The notes under the pieces are model-generated. The model worked only from the letters and a program-made list of their open reading frames with translations. It was not told where the DNA came from and did not search any database. Both the position numbers and the translations under genes were made by a program. A stretch of DNA of 64,000 nt from Cordylochernes scorpioides (taxonomy: Eukaryota > Arthropoda > Arachnida > Pseudoscorpiones > Chernetidae). The stretch's first letter is position 1; every line of letters begins with the position of its first letter. Positions 20,129 to 30,742 of the stretch are shown piece by piece. The stretch covers positions 24,847,104 to 24,911,103 of the forward strand of contig CP092868.1 in assembly GCA_030710605.1 (NCBI GenBank). The letters are read 5' to 3'.

Positions 20129-21960
20129 GCTATTACGGTAAGGTAAAAAAAAGCATTAACATCTTATTCCCCACCCCTTTCCTTAAAAAAATCGTTAACC
20201 TAACTTTTCTTTTTTACCTTCCCACCATCTTAATCTCTAAAAACTTTGGTGCAACTTTGCCCGAAATGGCATTTTTTAATGTGTGGAAAGAAATATTTGT
20301 TTAAAATTTGTTTTCATCTTTTTTTTTTTTTAAGGAATAAAGGTATTTCTCAATGCTTTACTTTTTTTTCACAATGTTTTACTGTATTTTTTACTGTCTA
20401 GGATTATATCTATAGAGAAAAATGTGTTTGTAGTTTTATTAAAAAAAAAAGTTATTAAAAATATATATATTCCCCAGAAAAGTATAAATTTTAACGAGTT
20501 TGTAATATATAGATTTTTTTTAAATAAAAATTTACAAATTGTTGACCCTCATTCATATTTTATCGCAGTGTTTTTTTTTTTTAACTTCCTATTATTTTTT
20601 CATTGAGGTTTTAAAGAGTTTAACATTTTCATTGAAAAAGTGTGGTTTTAAATATTTTTAAAAATTAATTAGTTATTTCCATCACGTAACGTTTTTTTTT
20701 AAAGCTATTTTTAAAAAAGCGCTTTTTTTTTAGTTTGAAGTTCAAAGTCAAGAGTTATTTGTGTACAAACTTTTTTTTTTCAAAACGGGTTATCCTTTAT
20801 ATATCTTATAAAATATAATATTTACACTTATTTTACTTTTGGGTGCAGGGATAAAAATAATCATATTTTAAAAAAGCGAACAAACTATTGTGCACAATTT
20901 TAATACCAATTTACTTTTATATTTTGATACTTTATAATTCTTAAAATAATTCTATTTGTAAACCTCCAAAATTTTAAAAATACTAATCTTTTGATAAAAT
21001 ATATCTCAAAAAAGCCAATTTTTTAAAAGAGATTTTCGCATTCATTTTTTTTTTACACGCAATAAGTATGCCTTTTTTCCCTCCAAAAAAAAAAAAGTTC
21101 CAAATTAAAATTATATAATCGATTTTTTTTAACTAACAAAATGTGATCCCAACAAAGTAATATGTGATATAAATGTATCCTGTTTCCTTTTGTATAAATT
21201 AGTTCGACTGTACTAAAAAGCATGAATATTTTAAAAAATATATAAATTGTATATTTTTCTATATCATCTGTATAAAAAAATAAAAAAGAGAGAAAAGTCT
21301 AGTGATTATATTACCTTTTAAACATCACTAAAATATATGTATATGCCATCTTCGTAATTCTAAAAGATGAGATTAAAAAAATGTTATATTTGTATTATAT
21401 TTGTGTATAGTTTTGAGAAATTTTCTCTAACAGAAATCTTTTGTTATACTACTTTTATTTTTGGTCAAAACAATTAAAAGTTTTTTTTTTCATTGCTTTT
21501 TTAATATTATTTCACAACTCATTATCATTTTTAAAAATCGATTATCCTTTCCATTACATTTTACCATTGTTACCATAGATGTGAGACTTAAGTTATTTTT
21601 CCCACTTTTGATTTTTATATATGCATATATATATAAACGTCAAAATGAGGAGCTTTTTTGCTCATCATAAAAAGAAACGTTTATTTAGTATCATTGAATC
21701 CCTGACACTTTATTTTATGTACAATAACAGGGTTTAAGTTAGAAGCTTATGAGTAAACATTTTATTATATATATATTTGTAAACTTTTATATAAAATTTC
21801 ACACACACGAGATCATTAATTTTTTTTTTCAAAGAAAATTTAAACTATTGTTTTATCATTACAATATTGTAATTTTATTACAAACCTATTAAGTTTATTT
21901 TTTAAAATAAAGTTGTACATTTTATTCTGGATGTTTTCCTTGATTCTCTTTTGTAAAACA
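20129..21960 (+). other. Probable C/EBP 3' UTR and AT-rich downstream DNA
   Basis: Homopolymeric A/T tracts with several AATAAA hexamers, the first at 20336-20341, and others near 20523 and 21906. The polyadenylation site cannot be chosen by eye. ORFs here are compositional. Confidence 0.4.
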
Positions 21961-22305
21961 CGCAATTTGTTGACATAATTTCAATATTTAACCATATTTT
22001 TAACGCAAAAAAAATTAACATTTAAAAATAATAATATAATTTGAGAGATAAGAAATAAGATACAAAATATATTTTTATAGAAGCAAAAGAAATATGGGTC
22101 ACATACAAAAAAAAAATATTTAAACACTTGTTTAAATTTCTTTTGAAATTCCCATAATTTATTATTGTTACAAATAAAGGTTACACGTGTGTAGGAATAA
22201 AGTATACATTTATTTAAAAATAAATATATTACACAAAAGTTTTTTTTATAGAAAAAAAAGTATTTTTAACCGTAACCTATATATTTTTTTAAATATAAAA
22301 TTTTC

Positions 22306-22386
22306 GTCTGGGGGGGGGATTGAGGGTAGGTGGGTGGGGGAAGTGAAAGGGAGGGATTCTTTCAAAAGGGGGTCACTGGGGGGGAA
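22306..22386 (+). other. G-rich tract, possible G-quadruplex
   Basis: Runs GGGGGGGG, GGG, GGG, GGGGG, GGG, GGG, GGGGG and GGGGGGG lie within 80 bp, separated by short loops. Strong strand asymmetry in an AT-rich region. Confidence 0.5.
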
Positions 22387-22389
22387 TGG

Positions 22390-24330
22390 AAATTGTTCTA
22401 GTTTTACCTGATCACACACCTATCGGCTGCTCTTGTGAGTTATTTATACACCATCCCCTCTGCCCCATTGTACAGCTACGGGAACTGCTATCATCTTCAC
22501 ATTTCGTTTTCAGGAAAATTACCTGTAAATTTTTTTTTTAAAGAAAAATCTTAAAATAAAAAAATCTTCGTAGTGTATCATTTTGCGTGTCACATTATTT
22601 CTATCATTTTTTTTTAACTTTATAAAATCCCAATAATGAACCAATATGTGAATCTTTGAAATTCGTCTGATTTTTAATAAATGTCATTTTAATATTTTGG
22701 AAATAAATTATTCATTTAAAAATATATATATTTAAAAATAAGTAAAATATAAGCTTCTAAGAAAATTATACTTTACAAAGACGTTTTTAAATTTATGAAA
22801 CTTACATGAACAATATATTTCTCTTTGAGAAGATATATTTATAATTATATTTTGAAGCTCTTCCATTATATACAAATTATTATTGCATTATATACTTGCA
22901 ATATATACTTGTATATATAATTTTGATCGTTTTAAAAATGTATTTTTGTGAATGCTTAGATTAAATGTTACATTAAAAAGAAATAAAATAGTAATTTTAA
23001 CATTTAAATGGAAATGTAATTTTAAAAGGTATAAACCCCCTGTTTATCATTATAAAATTTCGTTATACAAAAGAATAAATATAGTTTTATTATACCTAAA
23101 TAGATAAAAATCTTATAATTATCATAGAGTTTTGTGTGCACAGTTAATTAGTCATTTCTGTAACTTGAATTTTAGCAATTATTTGGCCAATAATTATTTC
23201 AAATGATATTAATTTGCTATCCAAACTTATATAACAGCAGCAATAAAAAAAAAACTAGTTGATTTCCAACTAATATAAATTGATTGTTTAGATTAATAAT
23301 TGCGTCATGACACCATTTTATATTTTAGTCACGCATCTTGTAAAATCGAAAACATCTGTGCTGCGTAGTACAATAAAAACACATACCAATTTAAAATACA
23401 ATCGATTCTTTTAAAATATACGACTATACACATTTAAAATTATTTATATAGTAAGATAAGAATGTTTTACAAGTATTACGCTTTTGATATTTAGTTGTAT
23501 ATTGGAAATATAAACTTAATTGAGTCGCGGTATATTAAAAAATACGAACTAATCAAAAGTTCTATTATGTGCGCTTTAAAATCTTTAAATAAAAAGACAT
23601 ATATTGGATCAAAATATCATTTATTTTACCAATATTTCAGTTGGCCTTTTTATTTAAAGATTTATTTATGGATTTCTATATTTGCAGCGGGCTGTTTGCA
23701 TGTGTCGTCCTGATGTTTTCTCCGAAAAAGCTTGCAGTAAAGCTTACAGCGGAGGGGGATAATTTCAGTCAGTATGGATTTCTATATTTTCAAAACGCTT
23801 TAAAATTAATTATTAAAATAAATAACACTCTTTTTATGTATACTAATTCTTATTATTGATCAATCGCCATTTTTGTTCTATTTTTTATGGAGATATTATT
23901 TATAGGCGAGAAGAAAATGTTCCAGAAGTAATACAACTTAATTAGGTTTTTTAAATACGATATATTTAGTGATTACAATCAAATTATGATTGTTACAAAA
24001 TATTTATTATATAAACGTTTAAGAAATATTAATAATATATTTACTATTTTATATTGTGAGAGAGAGACCAAAGTATATAGTTAGTTTTAAAGATTATATA
24101 ATTATTTGTCTATCACACACACACACACAAAAATAAAATTCTGCGACGAAAGTAATTGACTAGTTTCACATATCAAAGCAAATAAAAATAACTTGATTTT
24201 TTCTATAATGCTGGTGATTATTTTCGTGTTAATTAAGTTATAATTAGGCTGTTTCTATGCTTTAAGCATTAGATAGTTAACCTATATATTAGATGTATAT
24301 TTTTTGCTAAATATTTTGAAGATATTATAA
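22390..24330. other. AT-rich spacer with a foldback A fragment
   Basis: Mostly featureless. At 23598-23645 a single arm of foldback A (CATATATTGGATCAAAATAT...TTTCAGTTGG) joins directly to the TTTATTTAAAGATTTATTTATGG flank, so the centre is deleted. A short (AC)n lies at 24115-24128. Confidence 0.5.
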
Positions 24331-24333
24331 AAT

Positions 24334-25930
24334 TTCCCCGTGATACTTGTTCGGCGATACAACAACTACAATAGGAAGGATACAGAGAAGATTAGCATGG
24401 CCCCTGTGATACTTGTTGGGCGGTACAACTTCTACAATAGGAAGGATACAGAGAAGATTAGCATGGCCCCTGTGATACTTGTTGGGCGGTACAACTTCTA
24501 CAATAGGAAGGATACAGAGAAGATTAGCATGGCTCCTGTGATACTTGTTGGACGGTACAACTACTACAATAGGAAGGATACAGAGAAGATTAGCATGACC
24601 CCTGTGATACTTGTTGGGCGGTACAACTACTACAATAGGAAGGATACAGAGAAGATTAGCATGCCCCCTGTGATACTTGTTAGGCGGTACAACTACTACA
24701 ATAGGAAGGATACAGAGAAGATTAGCATGGCCCCTGTGATACTTGTTAGGCGGTACAACTACTACAATAGGAAGGATACAGAGAAGATTAGCATGCCCCC
24801 TGTGATACTTGTTAGGCGGTACAACTACTACAATAGGAAGGATACAGAGAAGATTAGCATGACCCCTGTGATACTTGTTGGGCGGTACAACTACTACAAT
24901 AGGAAGGATACAGAGAAGATTAGCATGCCCCCTGTGATACTTGTTAGGCGGTACAACTACTACAATAGGAAGGATACAGAGAAGATTAGCATGGCCCCTG
25001 TGATACTTGTTAGGCGGTACAACTACTACAATAGGAAGGATACAGAGAAGATTAGCATGCCCCCTGTGATACTTGTTAGGCGGTACAACTACTACAATAG
25101 GAAGGATACAGAGAAGATTAGCATGGCCCCTGTGATACTTGTTAGGCGGTACAACTACTACAATAGGAAGGATACAGAGAAGATTAGCATGGCCCCTGTG
25201 ATACTTGTTAGGCGGTACAACTACTACAATAGGAAGGATACAGAGAAGATTAGCATGGCCCCTGTGATACTTGTTGGGCGGTACAACTACTATAATAGGA
25301 AGGATACAGAGAAGATTAGCATGGCCCCTGTGATACTTGTTGGGCGGTACAACTACTACAATAGGAAGGATACAGAGAAGATTAGCATGGCCCCTGTGAT
25401 ACTTGTTGGGCGGTACAACTACTACAATAGGAAGTATACAGGTAAGATTAGCATGGCTCCTGTGATACTTGTTGGGCGGTACAACTACTATAATAGGAAG
25501 GATACAGAGAAGATTAGCATGGCTCCTGTGATACTTGTTGGGCGGTACAACTACTATAATAGGAAGGATACAGAGAAGATTAGCATGGACCCTGTGATAC
25601 TTGTTGGGTGGTACAACTACTACAATAGGAAGGATACAGAGAAGATTAGCATGGCCCCTGTGATACTTGTTGGGTGGTACAACTACTACAATAGGAAGGA
25701 TACAGAGAAGATAAGCATGGTCCCTGTGATACTTGTTGGGTGGTACAACTACTACAATAGGAAGGATACAGGTAAGATTAGCATGGCCTCTGTGATACCA
25801 GTTCAGCGGTACAACTACTACAATAGGAAGGATACAGAGAAGATAAGCATGGTCCCTGTGATACTTGTTGGGTGGTACAACTACTACAATAGGAAGGATA
25901 CAGGTAAGATTAGCATGGACCCTGTACGTC
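24334..25930 (+). repeat. U6 snRNA-derived satellite, 66-bp unit, about 24 copies
   Basis: Units read ACTTGTTGGGCGGTACAAC, TACTACAATAGGAAGG, ATACAGAGAAGATTAGCATG, GCCCCTGTGAT. The ACAGAGA box and downstream AGC are kept in nearly all units; GGTAAG replaces GAGAAG in a few. Neighbouring variant units recur in blocks (for example GCCCCCTGTG alternating with GGCCCCTGTG at 24660-25110), showing recent multi-unit duplication. The right edge (25920) ends abruptly in CCTGTACGTCAG. Long ORFs on both strands are artefacts. Confidence 0.9.
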
Positions 25931-26299
25931 AGTATAATCAAACTATAAAGGAAATCCTTTAACTTTTCCCATTCGAACACTATGACTTCCAGGGGTATCT
26001 GATGGTTCATAGTGGAAGAAAACGGAATGGGTGGACTAAGGGATCATGATTAGGACAAACAGAAGGACAATACTGCATTGTTTCTTCGATCATTGTTGAG
26101 GAGTTTTAATTGTCTGGGAATGTATATACAACTTGTGTTCATTTGACTCAATGAATACCTTGAAGATATTGAAAATGGCAAAGCGATATAGCTAGGTTGG
26201 TAATTAGTATTTTTGGCAAAATAAATCTTATGATATCAAATACTATCCATACAGATCTTACTACAATGATTAAAACATTTGTAAAACGACATTTGAAAT

Positions 26300-26560
26300 A
26301 CTATCCCGCATGTGTTTCTTTTCAACGAAAATTCAAAATTTATTTCAAGGAGAAATAACGATTATTTCTAACCTTTCTCATCCCTGGACACTTTTATTTT
26401 ACCCTTTATTATTACTCTTCACAATTCACCCTTTCATACCTCATCCAAAAGGTTAGAAATAATCGTTATTTCTCCTTGAAATAAATTTTGAATTTTCGTT
26501 GAAAAGAAACACATGCGGGATAGTATTTCAAATGTTGTTTTACAATCACAAGCCACATTA
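26300..26560. repeat. Foldback family F, inverted repeat
   Basis: Left arm GTGTTTCTTTTCAACGAAAA...TTATTTCTAACCTTT; right arm AAGGTTAGAAATAATCG...GTTGAAAAGAAACACATG. The centre carries CCCTGGACACTTTTATTTTA and CATTCACCC-type blocks. A relative of 2590-2975. The interval 25930-26300 has nothing recognised. Confidence 0.75.
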
Positions 26561-26726
26561 TATTATATTGTATTAAAAGGTTTATTAGATGAGTCACAAG
26601 CTCTCTTATCTAATTTTGATTAATCATTGGAGTAAGGTCTGTAGAGATAATATTTGATATCATAAGAAACACATTGCCAAAAATAATACATATTTTATCG
26701 ATAAATGGCAATTGAATTTATAAATT

Positions 26727-26990
26727 TTAATTAGCTAAGTTTGTCGTTTGGTTTATATAATGAAAAAACCTCTGATAAGCGGCTACTCTGTGGATGTTTA
26801 AGGGAGGTTGAATGCTTAAGATAGGCTTTATCTTGCTATGAAGGTTCTGTTGTCTAGGACGACAAAGAATAAATCCAATACATTGGTCCTGTATAAGTTT
26901 TACAGAGCTGCGCAAGAGAAGAAACATTGAGAGAAGAGAGCCGTATGCAAATGGATATGTAAATGAATGATCATATGTAAATAACTAACT
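26727..26990 (-). mobile_element. Possible RT C-terminal fragment of a CR1/L2-like LINE
   Basis: Minus-strand frame gives YPFAYGSLLSMF, SVKLIQDQCIGFI, then PLNIHRVAAYQRFFHYIN. The order resembles the LEYGS...LQKRAIRLI...LxHRRxVASLxLFYRY region of LINE RTs, but similarity is weak. It could be chance. Confidence 0.3.
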
Positions 26991-27084
26991 CATCAAAGCT
27001 ATTATACACCTGGGTGAATCCATAAAAGGCTTGGTGTTGTAGTTGCTTAAGAAAAGCTGTAATATGTTAACAAAAAATACATAT

Positions 27085-27252
27085 TATAAAATAAATAAAG
27101 CTTCCAGGGTTAAGTTTCTTGTGCAACTTTTTATTTTCAAGATTTCGGACTTGTCAGTCCTTCAACAGGATTATCAACAAAACTGACAAGTCCGAAAGCT
27201 TGAAAATAAAAGGTTGTACAATAAACTTAACCCTGGAAGCTTTATTTATTTT
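27085..27252. repeat. Foldback family B, inverted pair
   Basis: Arms AAATAAAGCTTCCAGGGTTA...GACTTGTCAGTCC and the mirrored GACAAGTCCGAAAGCTTG...TTAACCCTGGAAGCTTTATT. In the forward arm a GAAAGCTTG follows a GACT/AGTCC-type stem, then AATAAAAGG. Confidence 0.8.
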
Positions 27253-27711
27253 ATAATATTATAAATCAGAGAAGAGAGAACACACACGTGTATATACAAT
27301 TAAGAGTTAAATGATGAATATCACGCCTGAAATAACACATAGTAGAAAATAAAGCAGTAAACCAGCTCCATGGGTTGCAAGGAGTAGTATCAATAGAAAG
27401 GATCTTTTAATATAGCAAAAATAAAACAATTTCATAAAAAGACAATCATACAACTTGTACGAAAAGCTAGAAAAGCACAACCTTCCAAGAAGCTTTCAGC
27501 TACAAACAAGAAACGAAGGAACCCTAAACCGGAACAACTACACTATCAAATGAAAAAAATATAGATATATGGCAAAAACGAATGAAAATCATGTGTTATC
27601 AATACAAATTAAATAAGGAAAACAATCCATTTGGAAGAAAGAACATCTAGAATCTAAGGTTTCGAACCACAAGGCAATAATGTGACACATATGTAAATGA
27701 GATGAAGCTGT

Positions 27712-28180
27712 ATATACTCATGGACAAAACTTAAGGAAGTTGTACCTTTCAGCATGTATATCGGGATTCATACAATAACTCTGAAAGATATTACAGTGAC
27801 CTTTATTGAAGACACACGAAATAACTAAGTGTGAACAAAACTTAAGGAAGTTGTACCTTTCAGCATGTATATCGGGATTCATACAATAACTCTGAAAGTT
27901 ATTACAGTGACCTTTATTGAAGACACACGAGATAACCAAGTGTGAACAAAACTTAAGGAAGTTGTACCTTTTACCATATATATCGGGATTCAGACAATAA
28001 CTCTGAAAGATATTACAGTGACCTTTATTGAAGACACACGAGATAACCAAGTGTGAACAAAACTTAAGGAAGTTGTACCTTTTACCATATATATCTGGAT
28101 TCAGACAATAACTCTGAAAGTTATTACAGTTACCTTTATTGAAGATACACGAGATAACCAAGTATGAAGAACCTTTGTAT
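27712..28180. mobile_element. Tc1-like MITE with about four internal units
   Basis: Left terminus CTCATGGACAAAACTTAAGG, then tandem units of about 118 bp with GTTGTACCTTT, CGGGATTCA, GACAATAACTCTGAAAG and GACACACGAGATAACC. The right terminus is lost after GATAACCAAGTATGAAG. Confidence 0.75.
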
Positions 28181-28254
28181 ACTTCAAAGACTTACACTTC
28201 CTCTTTTTTTGTCTATAAGTTTATATTATTCATTGTAAATACCACGGCCTAGCT

Positions 28255-28461
28255 CAGGGGTCGGTAACCTGCGGCTCACGAGCAACATGAGGCTCTTTGG
28301 ACGTGAAGCTTCGGCTCTTTATATAGTTCCATACGTAAATATTATTTATGCGAGTACTATTTATTGTTGGAAAGAAAAAAAAATCTTGGCTCTTTAAATA
28401 CTTTGAAATTTTGTAAATTGTAATTTTTAACTCTTCCGTCTCAAAAGTTTGCCGGTCTTTG
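28255..28461. mobile_element. hAT-type MITE
   Basis: Begins CAGGGGTCGGTAACCTGCGG and ends AAAAGTTTGCCGGTCTTTG, the imperfect inverted termini of hAT elements. Flanking 8-mers GCCTAGCT and GACTAGAT match at 6 of 8 positions, fitting an old 8-bp duplication. A better-preserved copy is at 59177-59435. Confidence 0.8.
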
Positions 28462-28499
28462 GACTAGATTGTTCTTTTTGAATGGTACCTTATAAAATT

Positions 28500-28698
28500 A
28501 GCTTGAACTTAGTTTGAACTGAATACTGGCTATAAATAAACTACCAAACATATATTTACCATGTGTATATAATCTTTCTCCATTTTTACCCCTTCGTATA
28601 TTTCCCACTTTCATAGGTTTCTCCGTCTTGTAACCCCAAGGAGAATCCTCTGTAAGACCTGTGTGTCTTAATAAAGGTTTTTGTGTGTGTGTGTGTGA
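28500..28698 (+). mobile_element. Short retroelement with (GT)n tail
   Basis: Contains CCTCTGTAAGACC-tgtgt-GTCTTAATAAAGG then (TG)n. Same family as 10012-10420 (minus). The hairpin AAGAC/GTCTT precedes AATAAA. Confidence 0.7.
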
Positions 28699-29069
28699 AC
28701 AAACTACCAAACGTATCTTATTTTTGAGTTTGTTTTGTTGAGAAATACAGTATGATGTAAGAAAGACATACGGTTCGGCCTCAAAGATAACAGAATTGAT
28801 ATCTGTAGGTAGAAGTGTTTGCCTTTTTTTTTTTACAAAATCTTGTATTACACAACAAAATACAACGAAAATAACATTTTCAGTTTGTTTTAACTTGACT
28901 TTCTATTATTAAATAAGATATAAGATTTTTATGATTATATAAAAAATGACGAAATTTTAACGCTTTTTATTTATAATTAAGAACTTTCGAATATTCTTCT
29001 TTATCTGATTTAAGGTTCAATGTTTCGGAATAAAATTTTGACAAGTTAAAATACTTTTAGAGATTTTAA

Positions 29070-29436
29070 ATATACTCATGAACAAAACTTAAGAAAGTGG
29101 AAAGTCTTCATTATCACGGGTCGTGCTTTTTTTTTTTTTTTTAAGGAGATAGAGGTAATTTTGTTCACACTTGGTTATCTCGAATGTCTTCAATAAAGGT
29201 CACTGTAATATCTTTCAGAGTTATTGTCTGAATCCCGATATACATGGTAAAAGATACAACTTCCTTAAGTTTTGTCCATGAGTGTATCTTTCAGAGTTAT
29301 TGCCTGAATCCCGATATACATGGTAAAAGGTACAACTTCCTTAAGTTTTGTCCATGAGTGTATCTTTCAGAGTTATTGTCTGAATCCCGATATACATGGT
29401 AAAAAGTACGACTTCCTTAAGTTTTGTCCATGAGTA
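29070..29436 (+). mobile_element. Tc1-like MITE with tandemly repeated right terminus
   Basis: After CTCATGAACAAAACTTAAG and one internal unit, the segment ATCTTTCAGAGTTATTG...CTTAAGTTTTGTCCATGAGTG is present three times in tandem, so the terminal repeat itself was amplified. 28700-29070 holds nothing else recognised. Confidence 0.75.
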
Positions 29437-29599
29437 TAGTCCAATTAATATTTAGACAAAGTTTATTGATACGATTTTCTTATTTCTGAAATTTACATAT
29501 ATATATGCATATTAGATTATTCTTGATGATTATGTATATATTAAACGCGTAAATATATTTGCATATATAATAAAGAATAAAATCCAATATGTAGATATA

Positions 29600-29684
29600 C
29601 AGTAGAACCTCCATGAGAGGACACCTCTCCCTAAAGGACACTTTGGCTTTGCAATTAGGTGTCCTTTACAGGGAGGTTCTACTG
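29600..29684. mobile_element. pogo/Tigger-type MITE, 85 bp
   Basis: CAGTAGAACCTCCATGAGAG at the left, CAGGGAGGTTCTACTG at the right, TA on both sides. A shortened relative of 2366-2543. Confidence 0.85.
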
Positions 29685-29994
29685 TATATGCAAGTATCAA
29701 AAATTTTAGAAATGCATATCAATGGACTTATGTAAAAATATCAATTGAACAAAATATCTAAAGGCATTAACTAAAATCTATAGCTTTTATTCTGAAACAT
29801 TTTACCTTTGACCAGAAAAAGGGAATTTTTCCGAAAGTTCCTCATCCCATGGTTGCGGTTTGGCAGACTCTTCAGCCTTGATTCTCACCTCAGACATGTC
29901 AGAGTGTGTTTTAAAGAGTTGTGAAGTCACAGTGTTTCAAAATACAAATTTTTATTATTTTTTAGTATATAGAGTCTGTTTATAGTATATAATC

Positions 29995-30228
29995 TTTTTG
30001 AAAATAGAGCAATCCATAAATAAATCTTTAATTAAAAAGGCAAATATTGGATCAAAATATCATTTATTTTACCAATATTTCAGTTGGCTGAATGCCAACC
30101 TTTATCAAGGTATTATAACACATAATGAATAATGTTATAATACCTTGATAAAGGTTGGCGTTCAGCCAACTGAAATATTGGTAAAATAAATGATACTTTG
30201 ATCCAATATATGCCTTTTTAATTAAAGT
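29995..30228. repeat. Foldback family A, inverted pair
   Basis: Left arm with AATATTTCAGTTGGCTGAATG...TTATCAAGG; right arm CCTTGATAAAGGTTGGC-gttca-GCCAACTGAAATATTGG. The best-preserved copy: both hairpins intact. Left flank AGAGCAATCCATAAATAAAT. Confidence 0.8.
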
Positions 30229-30589
30229 ATATAATCTGTTTATTAAAATAAATAAATTCAGTCAAAATTTAATAATTCGAAGCCTAAGGGACCAAAAAAA
30301 AAAAATAGAATTATCCAAAAAATCGGGACCAAGATAAATATTCAAATTAAAGATGTTTTCGAATTATCCACAAGTTCTACTGGATAAACTTTCAATTCAA
30401 AATATATACGAAATATAATATTATAAATTATTAATATAAAATAGGTGCATTAACCCTGATGCAATAATATAAATACAAAATTTAAAAATTACCGGCGTTG
30501 AATATTTTTCTTCATCTTTAATACATTCCAGGCATATCTGGATGATTAAAGACAGAATTTTATATTATTTAAATATATTAATATTATTA

Positions 30590-30742
30590 TTATAAACAGT
30601 TGTTTGCGGAAGAGCAATGCTCGATGCAAATATGTAAATGTAATTCTACTGTCCTAAAAGATTATGTCCATAGTTTGCTTAAATACCATTTCTAAGATTC
30701 CAATCTTCAGTGTAGCATATAAAAGCAGAATGATCCAATACA
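30590..30742 (+). mobile_element. SINE-H copy c, 5' part
   Basis: Shares GAAGAGCAATGCTCGATGCA, TAATTCTACTGTCCTA, ATGTCCATAGTTTGCTTAAA and GTAGCATATAAAAGCAGAAT with 53958-54100. It is interrupted at ATGATCCAATACA by the LINE at 30743-31942 and resumes at 31956. Confidence 0.75.

Noticed and set aside
24325-26010. Very long ORFs on both strands (540 and 561 codons) made of 22-residue repeats
   Set aside because: The 66-bp period is divisible by three and lacks stops in these frames, so both strands stay open. The DNA is a U6-derived satellite, and the same happens in the arrays at 16.3, 41.5 and 44.5 kb.
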